Assembly: GCA_900555495.1 (NCBI GenBank)
Contig: USLD01000002.1
Coordinates: forward strand, 1-33,451
Reading direction: 5' to 3'
DNA: 33,451 bases
DNA from: an uncultured Slackia sp.
Lineage (GTDB): Bacteria > Actinomycetota > Coriobacteriia > Coriobacteriales > Eggerthellaceae
Part shown: in pieces, positions 18,045 to 25,210 of the stretch
Numbering within the stretch: the stretch's first letter is position 1
Layout of the letters: the number at the start of each line of letters is the position of its first letter
Notes under the pieces: model-generated
The model's database searches: none
Told to the model about the DNA's origin: nothing
What the model saw: the letters and a program-made list of their open reading frames with translations, nothing else
Translations under genes and position numbers: made by a program

Positions 18045-18163
18045 GCGCGCATGTTTCGGGGCAAGGACGATGAATGCAGACCGGCGCGGCATAGGGCGGG
18101 CGCGGAGCCGGCAACGTTGCGGAAAGGCGCGAACCGAACGCACGGCGGCCCGGCACTCGGAGC

Positions 18164-18481
18164 TGATTCGCGGGTCCGATTCGCCCGCCGGCAGCGCGGC
18201 GGGGCTTTCTTGGAAAAAGAAGGCCTGTCAGGCCATTTTTTCGAGGTTCTGCCACGCGAAGACGCATCCGCGGCGCATTTCGCGCCCGTATACGCCGAAA
18301 TGAACGACGCTTTTCTCTTATATGTGGAATAACTCAGCACCGATACGGGGTCGCCGCCGACATTCCGTGCCAAACCTCGCATTTTTCGACCCCAGGCGCC
18401 TCCTTTTTCCAAAGTACGCCGCTGCGACCGCCGCGGCCGCAATCGCTCCCGATCGAAAAACGCCGACGCCAAGAAGAAGCC
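18164..18481. repeat. Dispersed intergenic repeat, copy 1
   Basis: This 318-bp stretch matches 24748-25063 in the same orientation, with blocks of near identity: TTCTTGGAAAAAGAAGGCCT and the following hairpin, TTTTCTCTTATATGT, CGTGCCAAACCTCGCAT and TTTTTCCAAAGTACGCCGC. It holds a hairpin GGCCT-GTC-AGGCC flanked by an A-tract and a T-tract (around 18219-18243) that could end transcription both ways. No convincing gene lies in it. The remainder of the 18045-18562 gap holds nothing else but the module B terminator. Confidence 0.85.
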
Positions 18482-18519
18482 CCCTCAAACGCCCCCACGC
18501 AACTTCGGCCGCAAACGCA

Positions 18520-18545
18520 ACGAGGCCGCCCGAAGGCGGCCTCGT
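18520..18545 (-). terminator. Terminator of the module B operon
   Basis: An 11-bp GC-rich stem with loop CGAA (TTCG on the minus strand) lies 17 bases after the NrfD stop codon and is followed on the minus strand by TTGCGTTTGC. It is a good intrinsic terminator for the four-gene operon. Confidence 0.85.
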
Positions 18546-18562
18546 CGGAGGAGGATATCGAC

Positions 18563-19549
18563 CTAGCCGATCATCTTCATGATGGTGTCGGCGACCACAT
18601 CCGCGTGGATGCCCGCCGCAAGAACCAAGAAGCGCAGGGCGCAACCGCCCACAAGCGCCCCGATGGCCCCGATCAGCGTAGGCACGTCGACGGCTTTCGC
18701 GTCAGAGCTCGCAGGCTCGTCTTTCGAAAGCAGGCCCTTGAGCGCCATGGCCAGCGGCAAGGCAAGTCCCAAAACCGCGACCAGACCCCAGAACCACACG
18801 GCCAGCTGTCCCGACACGAACATGCCGGCCGATGCCGCCGCGGCCGCCCCGACGGGCGTGCTCGCGTCGGCGAGCAGCATGCTTCCCAAGAACGCCGCCA
18901 GAACCACGGCCTCGAGCACGACCAACACCACGACGCACTTCTCCATGAAGCGCTTCGCATCCAGGTCGATCGTCTCCTTCTTGGCGAGCGCGATCGCCAC
19001 CACTTCCACAAGCGCCACGCCCGTATCGAACGCCGACACGGTGAACAGCGCCGGCAAGAGCAGCGTGTTCCAGAACGGAACGCTGCCGGAAGCCATGAGC
19101 AGCATGCCCGTGTAAAACGCCACGAACGCGCCCAAGGCGATGCCGGCGAAGGCGAACACCTTGCGAACGCCCTGTTCATGCTGCGCATACCAAGAGCATT
19201 TACCCGTCAGCCACGCGCCGGCCTTCGGGGTGGCCAACACCGCCGAAATGCCGAACGCCGCGATGGCGCCGAACGCGCCCCATGCGCCGTAGGTCATCCA
19301 CGACGTGAAGTGGCTGAAGCTCTGCCACATCAGCAGACCGCGCACAGGCGTGACCAGCTCCATCAACAACAGCAGCAGGCCAACGATAAGGCTGATCGCC
19401 GCCGCCCACATGGAAACGCACACGATGCGCGCGTTGCGTTCCCGATCCTTCAAATACAGGATGGCCGCCATGATGAACGCGCCTGCGCCCATACCGCCCA
19501 AGAACAGATAGAGCGCGGGCTGCCATCCCCAAACAGATTGCAACTCCAT
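18563..19549 (-). CDS. nrfD: NrfD/PsrC-family membrane subunit (quinone-linked)
   Basis: Integral membrane protein of 328 residues with about eight to nine hydrophobic helices. The start, WGWQPALYLFLGGMGAGAF, is typical of the NrfD/PsrC/DmsC group, which exchanges electrons between the quinone pool and a ferredoxin-like partner. It starts four bases after the ferredoxin gene, with a GGAGTAGGG site overlapping the preceding stop, so the pair is translationally coupled. With the upstream genes it forms the last part of the module B operon. The direction is inferred: menaquinol oxidation toward the triheme protein, as in the NrfBCD pathway. It is the only membrane quinone subunit in the window, so module A may share it or rely on one elsewhere. 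Confidence 0.9.
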   Translation of the reverse strand: MELQSVWGWQPALYLFLGGMGAGAFIMAAILYLKDRERNARIVCVSMWAAAISLIVGLLLLLMELVTPVRGLLMWQSFSHFTSWMTYGAWGAFGAIAAFGISAVLATPKAGAWLTGKCSWYAQHEQGVRKVFAFAGIALGAFVAFYTGMLLMASGSVPFWNTLLLPALFTVSAFDTGVALVEVVAIALAKKETIDLDAKRFMEKCVVVLVVLEAVVLAAFLGSMLLADASTPVGAAAAASAGMFVSGQLAVWFWGLVAVLGLALPLAMALKGLLSKDEPASSDAKAVDVPTLIGAIGALVGGCALRFLVLAAGIHADVVADTIMKMIG

Positions 19550-19553
19550 GGCC

Positions 19554-20213
19554 CTACTCCGTTCCGAGCACCAGGCACGACGGGTCGTTCAGTTCGGCGA
19601 TGGGCACCGCCGACCCGTTCGTGGCCTCGAGCAACTCATCCAAAGGCCCGAATTTCAGCGCGCCGAACTTGCACGCACGCACGCAATACGGGTCCTCTTC
19701 GCCCAGTTCGACGCCTGCCTTCTGGCAGCAGTCGCATTTGTCCATCGACACCGAGTTGTACTGCGGCACCTCGTACGGGCACGCCTGATAGCAGTACTTG
19801 CATCCGATGCACAGGTCGGGATCGACCTTCACCACGCCATGCTCGTCTTTCGAGATGGCTCCCGCGGGACACACCTTCATGCAGCTCGGGTCGGCGCAAT
19901 GCATGCACGACGTCGAAATGAAGAAGGTCCTGCCGCGGCTTCGCTTGAACGAAGACACATGCCTTCTGTCGGGAGTATCGTCGGAAAGACCGTTCTCCTC
20001 TCTGCACGCCTCGACGCACCGCCCGCATCCGGAGCAGCGCGAGAGCGCCGTGAGGAAGCCGTACCTGACTTCCTCGGCGTTCGAGCCTGAGCTCGCCTCG
20101 CTGGCGGCCGCCTCGTTTCCGGAGACGGCCGCTGCGCCGAGAGCAAGCGCGCAGGCGCCTGCGGCCGATGCCGTCAGCATCGCCCGGCGCGTCATGTTCA
20201 CGCTTTCTCCCAT
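19554..20213 (-). CDS. nrfC: Tat-exported four-cluster ferredoxin (NrfC/PsrB type)
   Basis: Electron-transfer subunit of 219 residues that links NrfD to an external acceptor protein. The twin-arginine signal is MTRRAMLTASAAGACALAL. Four [4Fe-4S] motifs follow: Cys60/63/66/70 (CSGCGRCVEAC), 103/106/111/115 (CMHCADPSCMKVC), 135/138/141/145 (CIGCKYCYQAC) and a last set around CDCC (160-163) with Cys177 and Cys181. Start ATG 20213 has GAGGA seven bases before it; ATG 20195, directly at the Tat motif, has GGAGAAAG and is also possible. It is 38 bases after the small SUOX-like gene and four before nrfD. A Tat signal on an NrfC-type protein puts the clusters outside the membrane. Confidence 0.93.
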   Translation of the reverse strand: MGESVNMTRRAMLTASAAGACALALGAAAVSGNEAAASEASSGSNAEEVRYGFLTALSRCSGCGRCVEACREENGLSDDTPDRRHVSSFKRSRGRTFFISTSCMHCADPSCMKVCPAGAISKDEHGVVKVDPDLCIGCKYCYQACPYEVPQYNSVSMDKCDCCQKAGVELGEEDPYCVRACKFGALKFGPLDELLEATNGSAVPIAELNDPSCLVLGTE

Positions 20214-20251
20214 TCGAATTCCTCGCTTTCACCGCCCGAAGGCGGAAGTAC

Positions 20252-21286
20252 TTACTCTTCGACCTCGAACACCGTGCTCGAGCCGAGAGGAGACACCGTT
20301 CCGTCCTCGGCCACGGCGCGCACGTCGAGCTTGTAGATGCCGGCCTGTTCGGGGGTGTAGTCGAAGTGCCAATACACCCAGTCTTCAGCATTGGAAGAAG
20401 ACGTGTCGAACGACGTCCAGGTCTCGCCGCCGTCGAGGGAGAACTCGACCGCGGTCACCTTGGTGCCGCAGTCATCGGCATAGCCCTCGAATGCGATCAG
20501 GTCGCCCACCTTGAAGCTGTCGCTCACGGTGTTGAGGATGTTCACCTTGGCGCGATATTCGGCATCGGGGCCTTCGACCTCGGGAGCCTCTTCGGAAACG
20601 GACAGCTCGATTTCGGCGACGGCGCGCGTGAAGTACTTCGCCACCGTGTCGGGAATCCACACCTGCAGACGCTCGCCGTCGGAGAAGGGCTTGTCGCCGA
20701 CCTGATAGACCAGCAGCGCCTCCTTTTCCATGACGTAGGACAGCGGCATGGGCAGGCCGTAGCCGTCTTTGTCCTTGAAGGTGATCGTATTGGCGCCTGC
20801 GCCCACGCCTGCCATTTCGACCAGGTCGGACACCTTGACGCCCGTGACGCTGGCCATGGCCACGGCCGGGCTCATGCCGCACGTGCAGCGCATATCCTTG
20901 CGCTCGGCCTCCATGCGCTCGATTTCGTCGAGACCGATGGAATACACCTTGTCGACGACGCCGCCCACATTGACGTAGTAGTCCTCATGCGTCACCTCGT
21001 CGAACGCGTAGCCGGGCTTCGCGCAGATGGTGGTCGTCGCGGTGCCGAACAGGTTGAACACCTCATCGGCAGGGGTCAGCGTATCCTGTGTGAACGTGAA
21101 TCCGCCCTGAACATTGGCGACCTTGTCGTAGTCGACCGCCGCGCGCTGCCACACATCGATGGGGCCTTCTTCTTTATCGCTGCTGCCCGCAAGAGCCGCA
21201 TTGGGCATCATGGAGCCGATGCCGCCGAGCACCATGGTGGCGCCCATCGTGCATCCCAGCACTTTCACTCCGAAAGAACGTTTCAT
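20252..21286 (-). CDS. Small sulfite-oxidase-like exported protein (module B partner)
   Basis: A 344-residue paralogue of the module A gene at 16905. The signal peptide begins MKRSFGVKVLGC; the KRSF resembles a weak KR form of the Tat motif, but Sec export is equally possible. Shared features are ANVQGGFTFTQ, YYVNVGG, a CxC pair in DMRCTCGMSP (134-136), a conserved (V)AxYFTR segment and the Ig-like end (AVEFSLDGGETWTSFD, VYWHFDYTPEQAG). It has no haem-binding motif. The ATG starts three bases after the triheme stop, and its GGAGGAATAG ribosome site overlaps that stop, so the two are made in step. Likely an obligate partner of the triheme protein; its own catalytic activity is uncertain because canonical pterin-binding motifs are not visible. 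Confidence 0.8.
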   Translation of the reverse strand: MKRSFGVKVLGCTMGATMVLGGIGSMMPNAALAGSSDKEEGPIDVWQRAAVDYDKVANVQGGFTFTQDTLTPADEVFNLFGTATTTICAKPGYAFDEVTHEDYYVNVGGVVDKVYSIGLDEIERMEAERKDMRCTCGMSPAVAMASVTGVKVSDLVEMAGVGAGANTITFKDKDGYGLPMPLSYVMEKEALLVYQVGDKPFSDGERLQVWIPDTVAKYFTRAVAEIELSVSEEAPEVEGPDAEYRAKVNILNTVSDSFKVGDLIAFEGYADDCGTKVTAVEFSLDGGETWTSFDTSSSNAEDWVYWHFDYTPEQAGIYKLDVRAVAEDGTVSPLGSSTVFEVEE

Positions 21287-21288
21287 CG

Positions 21289-22935
21289 CTATTCCTCCAC
21301 GTTCGTCTTCGCGGTGACCATGACCTTGTGGATGTAGCCCTCGTCGGTCACCAGGCCGGTATCGGTGGTGCCGCGGGTCATGAGCACGTAGCTGCCGTCG
21401 GTTTCAGGCGTCCAGGTGAAGGTCCACCACACCCACTGACGCGGGTCGGTCTGACCCAGATCGAACGCAGTCCAGGTCTTGCCGCCGTCCATCGAGAACT
21501 CGATCTTCGTCACGGCCTCGTCGAATGCATCCGCATAGCCTTCGAAGGTGAAGGGCTTGCCGGTCTCGATGATCTTGCCGTCAGGCACGCCGAGCGTGGT
21601 GACGTTGGGCTTGTTCATGTAGGGGCCCTCGTCGTAGCTGTCGAAGCCGTTCTCGGAGATGGCCGCCCAGTCCTTGTCCTCATCGGTCAGGTGATAGCCC
21701 ACGCACTGCTTGACATTGCCCTGGGCGTCGTTGGCCTCGATCCAGTTGAGGCAAGGGGCGCCGGCGCTGACGTTCAGCGGCTCGCCGCCGATTTCATAAA
21801 CCAGATAGACATCGTCGAACTTCTCGGGCGAGGTGCCGCGCGTGCTGTGGTTCTGCGCGCCGTCGGTATGGAACTCGCGACGGTCGATGGTCACGCCGGT
21901 CACGCCTTCCTTCAGGCCGCCGCCGCGCTCGATGAGCCAATTCAGCGGAATGCCGGTGATTTCGACGTTGGAGATGCCGCCGCCGCCAGGCATGTTGTCG
22001 AGGCAGTGGATCTTCGAAATCTTGGTGACCGTCGCGCCTTCGGCCTCGGCCTCGGAGATGAGGTCCTTGAGCTTAGCGGTGTAGGGCTGGTTCACCAGGC
22101 CGGTGATATTGATTTCCCAGTTGTCCACCATTTCCTGAGGCAGGGGCAGGTCTTCGCCATGCTTGCCCATGATCGCCAGCAGGTGGTCGTAGTCGGAATG
22201 GATCCAGTCGTAGGTGAACATCTCGTCCATGGTGTTGGTCGTGGTCTGGTCGAAGGTGAATTCGCCCTGAACGTCCTTCTCCTTGACGATGCCGTCCATG
22301 TGGTCGTACTTGACCTGGTCCCAAAGCTCGACGCCTTCGCCGTTCTCGGTCATGTTGTGGCAGCTCTGGCATTCGCCGCCGCGCTCTTCGAAGTTGGCGT
22401 TGTTGCGCTCGCCGTAATGCACGGCGTGCATGAGCGTGCCCATTTCGTAGCCGTCGTCATCGCTGTGGCACAGCATGCACTGGTCGACGGTGATCCAGTT
22501 GTTCAAAGCCGGGTTGAAAATCGTGAGATGCGAGTACTCCATGCCGGCCAGCGTGTCCTTCAAATCCTCGTGGCAGGCGTTGCAACCGCGATTATCGGCA
22601 TCCAGCCAATAGGTGTTGTAAGAGTTGCCGTTCGTGTACGGACGGTTCCAGTGATAGCCGCGATACTCGGTAGGAGTGCGCTGCACCTTGGTGCCGTCTT
22701 CGAGCGTACGGACTTCCGGAGCGTATTCTTCGTTGATCTTGTTCTGGCGCTCGTTGATTTCGGCCAGAATGCCCTCCGCCTCTTCGTACGTGTCGGAGTA
22801 TTGGGTTTCGGTCGCCGCGGCGTCGGTCTCGGCAGCATCCTGCTGCGCGCAGCCGGCGGCCATCATGGATCCGGCCGCAAGCGTTACGGCCGCAAGCGCG
22901 AGCTTCCCCTTGACTCCCCTTCCTGTTTTCCGCAT
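21289..22935 (-). CDS. Triheme c-type cytochrome fused to a sulfite-oxidase-like domain, lipoprotein (module B)
   Basis: First gene of the module B operon, 548 residues from ATG 22935 (GGGGG four bases before it). The frame is open to 22968, but no site supports an earlier start. The lipobox is MAAGC (Cys29). Haem motifs are CNACH (118-122), CMLCH (153-157) and CQSCH (189-193). The SUOX-like domain shows NWEINITGLVNQPYTAKLKD, SKIHCLDNMPGGGG with Cys311 as the candidate metal ligand, and GIPLNWLIERGGG. The Ig-like domain ends the protein (IEFSMDGGKTWTAFDL, WWTFTWTPETDGSY). It resembles the module A protein along its whole length, including GxPCxNW and a GGGG loop after the cysteine. In this operon it would receive electrons from the ferredoxin and NrfD. 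The terminal acceptor is unknown. Confidence 0.87.
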   Translation of the reverse strand: MRKTGRGVKGKLALAAVTLAAGSMMAAGCAQQDAAETDAAATETQYSDTYEEAEGILAEINERQNKINEEYAPEVRTLEDGTKVQRTPTEYRGYHWNRPYTNGNSYNTYWLDADNRGCNACHEDLKDTLAGMEYSHLTIFNPALNNWITVDQCMLCHSDDDGYEMGTLMHAVHYGERNNANFEERGGECQSCHNMTENGEGVELWDQVKYDHMDGIVKEKDVQGEFTFDQTTTNTMDEMFTYDWIHSDYDHLLAIMGKHGEDLPLPQEMVDNWEINITGLVNQPYTAKLKDLISEAEAEGATVTKISKIHCLDNMPGGGGISNVEITGIPLNWLIERGGGLKEGVTGVTIDRREFHTDGAQNHSTRGTSPEKFDDVYLVYEIGGEPLNVSAGAPCLNWIEANDAQGNVKQCVGYHLTDEDKDWAAISENGFDSYDEGPYMNKPNVTTLGVPDGKIIETGKPFTFEGYADAFDEAVTKIEFSMDGGKTWTAFDLGQTDPRQWVWWTFTWTPETDGSYVLMTRGTTDTGLVTDEGYIHKVMVTAKTNVEE

Positions 22936-23170
22936 TGTTCCCCCTTTCCTTTTGCGCGTCATGCGCATATCTCGGCGCCCTCCTTTTCGCGGCGCCGGAA
23001 GAAAACCCTACCCTCCGGATAACCGCGCTTCTATCGACGTAAAGGGGCGAACTTTATATAAGCCCAGGTGGTTGGCATAACCCGGTTTGGTTGATGCCTT
23101 GTCAGAAATATCTTGTCGGTTAGAATAGGGGCGTTCGTGAATAAAACGCCATCGGCGCGAAGGGAGAACT
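22936..23170. promoter_or_regulatory. Divergent control region of module B
   Basis: For regulator B (plus strand), TTGTCA (23099-23104), 16 bases and TAGAAT (23121-23126) make a good promoter; a small GGCGTT/AACGCC hairpin lies in the leader. For the triheme gene (minus strand), TATATA at 23055-23060 is a likely -10, but the -35 position (GGGTTA) is poor, as expected for an activated promoter. A CCTACC-centred motif (23007-23012), shared with the module A control region, lies in the leader of the triheme gene. Confidence 0.6.
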
Positions 23171-24718
23171 ATGGCACACCGCCTAGGCGCCTCGGCGCTT
23201 TGTTCTGCATATGCGGCAGTCGGCCTCGTACTGGTTTTCGTATGGTCGGCGCTGTCCGACCATGTCTTCAATCTGCGCAGCGCGCTGCCCGAATTCCTCG
23301 TCGTGAACCCGCGAGTCTTCTTTCTCGCAAGCATCCTCATGCTGAGCATCGCCTTCGCCGTCAAACCGCGGATTCCCCGCGCGGCCGACGCGACTTTGGG
23401 GATCCTTCTGCCCTTTATCGGCGCAACGGGCACGGCCTGCATCGCGCTGGCGTCCAATCAGAACCTCTTCCCGCCCGCCATGCTCTGCGTCATGGGGCTG
23501 CTGGCGCTCGGCGCGGGATATTGCTGGTTCGTCACGAGCTATGGATTGCTGCTCGCGCGCACGGGTTCGATCGCGCGCATCGTATATTGCCTGGCCGCCG
23601 CACTTTCCATGGAGCCCGTCGTCAGGCTGGTCATCGAATCCACCTTCTCGCAGACGGCCATTTCCGCCATTGCGGTATCGCTGCCGTTCATATCCATGGT
23701 CCTTCTGGCGCTCGTGCGCTCCATGGTCGAGCGCGAGGAGCGGCAAAACCCCGGCGCCGCTGCGAGCGCTCTCGGGCTCGAGGGCGACGCAAGCGACGCC
23801 GAACCGATCGGATCGGGACGAGAAGCGCTCAAAAGCAAGACGGGCAAGGTCTTCGTCCTGCTGTTCGCCACCGCCGTCCTCCTTGCCACCGTACGCACGC
23901 TGAGCCCCTGCGGCACATGGGACGCCAAATTCGACCCCGCGCCCATGACGTCGTCGTTCGGCCTCGTTGCCGCATATGCGGCGGGAGTGTTCCTTTTCGC
24001 CTGGTATGCGCTCGTGCGTGCCGAAAGCCGCCCCGTTTTGACCCGCTTCCAGCCGGCGTTCCTGCTCATCGTACTCACATTGTTCGCATCGCTGATCATC
24101 CTGTTCGCGCAAGGACCGCAATCCGCGATCCTTTACACGTTCATGATCTTGGACGATTCGTTCGCGCACATGCTGTTCTGGGCCTCGATCGTCTGCACGA
24201 TCGCAAGCGCCGCCATGCCCGCCCGCAGGGTGGTCGGCCTCGCTATGAGCGTTTACGCGGCGGTATCGATCGCCTGGCTGTTCCTTCTGGGCGATAACGA
24301 TACGCTGGATGCTCCCGTCATGGCCGTCGCCATTACGGCTATCTATCTGCTCACCATGATCGTGTCGCACGCCAACACGGGCAATGTCGACACGGCGAAA
24401 GAAGGCGATCAGGACGAAGCGCAAGAGGAATCGACCGCCCTTGCCGACCGTATCGCGGCCAGCATCGAGGAACGATGCCTGGAAATTTCAAACGAATACA
24501 AGCTGTCGCCCCGCGAAACCGAAGTGCTCGTGCTGCTTGCCCAAGGGCGCACCCGCGTCTACATTCAAGACGAACTCGTCTTGGCGGAAAACACCGTGAA
24601 GACGCACATCGCGCACATCTACAAGAAGCTCGACGTAGGCAACCGCCAGGAGATGCTCGACCTGGTGTTCGGCAAAAACGAGGATTCCGAACCCACCGAA
24701 GCTGGCGAAGCTCGCTAA
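23171..24718 (+). CDS. Membrane-bound LuxR-family regulator B
   Basis: A 515-residue protein with the same plan as regulator A. About ten to twelve hydrophobic helices are followed by a charged linker (DTAKEGDQDEAQEEST) and a C-terminal LuxR helix-turn-helix: LSPRETEVLVLLAQGRTRVY, then LAENTVKTHIAHIYKKLDVG. The pieces GRTR-x2-IQ-(E/D)-ELVL and NTVKTH(V/I)AHIY are almost the same in A and B. The ATG 23171 has AAGGGAG nearby and a good promoter upstream. It is divergent from the module B operon and is presumably its activator. The last residues (GEAR) and the following bases are duplicated after the repeat downstream. Confidence 0.9.
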   Translation: MAHRLGASALCSAYAAVGLVLVFVWSALSDHVFNLRSALPEFLVVNPRVFFLASILMLSIAFAVKPRIPRAADATLGILLPFIGATGTACIALASNQNLFPPAMLCVMGLLALGAGYCWFVTSYGLLLARTGSIARIVYCLAAALSMEPVVRLVIESTFSQTAISAIAVSLPFISMVLLALVRSMVEREERQNPGAAASALGLEGDASDAEPIGSGREALKSKTGKVFVLLFATAVLLATVRTLSPCGTWDAKFDPAPMTSSFGLVAAYAAGVFLFAWYALVRAESRPVLTRFQPAFLLIVLTLFASLIILFAQGPQSAILYTFMILDDSFAHMLFWASIVCTIASAAMPARRVVGLAMSVYAAVSIAWLFLLGDNDTLDAPVMAVAITAIYLLTMIVSHANTGNVDTAKEGDQDEAQEESTALADRIAASIEERCLEISNEYKLSPRETEVLVLLAQGRTRVYIQDELVLAENTVKTHIAHIYKKLDVGNRQEMLDLVFGKNEDSEPTEAGEAR

Positions 24719-24745
24719 ACGCAGGAAAACCCTGCGGCGTGCGAG
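24707..24745. repeat. Left copy of a 39-bp direct repeat flanking the dispersed repeat
   Basis: It covers the last codons and stop of regulator B plus a decayed hairpin (GCAGGAAAACCCTGC). It matches 25071-25109 at 35 of 39 positions with a period of 364 bases. Confidence 0.85.
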
Positions 24746-24747
24746 GA

Positions 24748-25063
24748 TGATTCGCGGGTCCGATCCGCTTGCCGCCGCTGCGCCGGGGCTTTCTTGGAAA
24801 AAGAAGGCCTGTCAGGCCATTTTTTCGAGGTTATGCCACGCGACGAGGCCCCGGCGGCGCGTTTCGCGCCCGTATTTGCCGAAATACACGACATTTTTCT
24901 CTTATATGTAGACTAACTTTGCACCGATGCAGGCCCGCTGACGATATTTCGTGCCAAACCTCGCATGTTTTGGCCTCAGACGCCCCTTTTTTCCAAAGTA
25001 CGCCGCCGAGGGCGTCCCGGCCGCGATCGCCCCCGGCCGAAACGCCGACACCAAGAAAAAGCC
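24748..25063. repeat. Dispersed intergenic repeat, copy 2
   Basis: This is the second copy of the element at 18164-18481, in the same orientation. It includes the GGCCT-GTC-AGGCC hairpin between A- and T-tracts and a second perfect hairpin GGCGCG-TTT-CGCGCC. It sits between regulator B and its original terminator and is bracketed by a 39-bp direct repeat. No gene is assigned. Confidence 0.87.
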
Positions 25064-25070
25064 GGCCGCC

Positions 25071-25109
25071 GAAGCTCGCTAAACGCAGGAAAGGCCCGCG
25101 GCGTGCGGG
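25071..25109. repeat. Right copy of the 39-bp direct repeat
   Basis: It repeats the end of the regulator B gene (GAAGCTCGCTAAACGCAGGA) in non-coding context and overlaps the intact terminator. It is the better preserved copy of the hairpin half. Confidence 0.85.
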
Positions 25110-25117
25110 CCTTTCCT
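25087..25117. terminator. Bidirectional terminator between regulator B and htpG
   Basis: A perfect 13-bp stem (25087-25099 with 25105-25117, core GGCCCGC) with a five-base loop has AGGAAA in one arm and TTTCCT in the other. It lies between convergent genes and can serve both. Confidence 0.9.
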
Positions 25118-25210
25118 ATGCGGGCAGTATGTACGCCGCAGGAGCGCGGCAAACCCTAGCGGCTTTACGACGTCGAATCGTTGCGCCGACCGGCAGGCCG
25201 GCGCAACTCC

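Noticed and set aside
18041..18472. Minus-strand frame of about 143 codons across dispersed repeat copy 1
   Set aside because: The matching frame in copy 2 is broken by a stop early on, and it crosses terminator-like hairpins, so it is a product of the repeat, not a gene.
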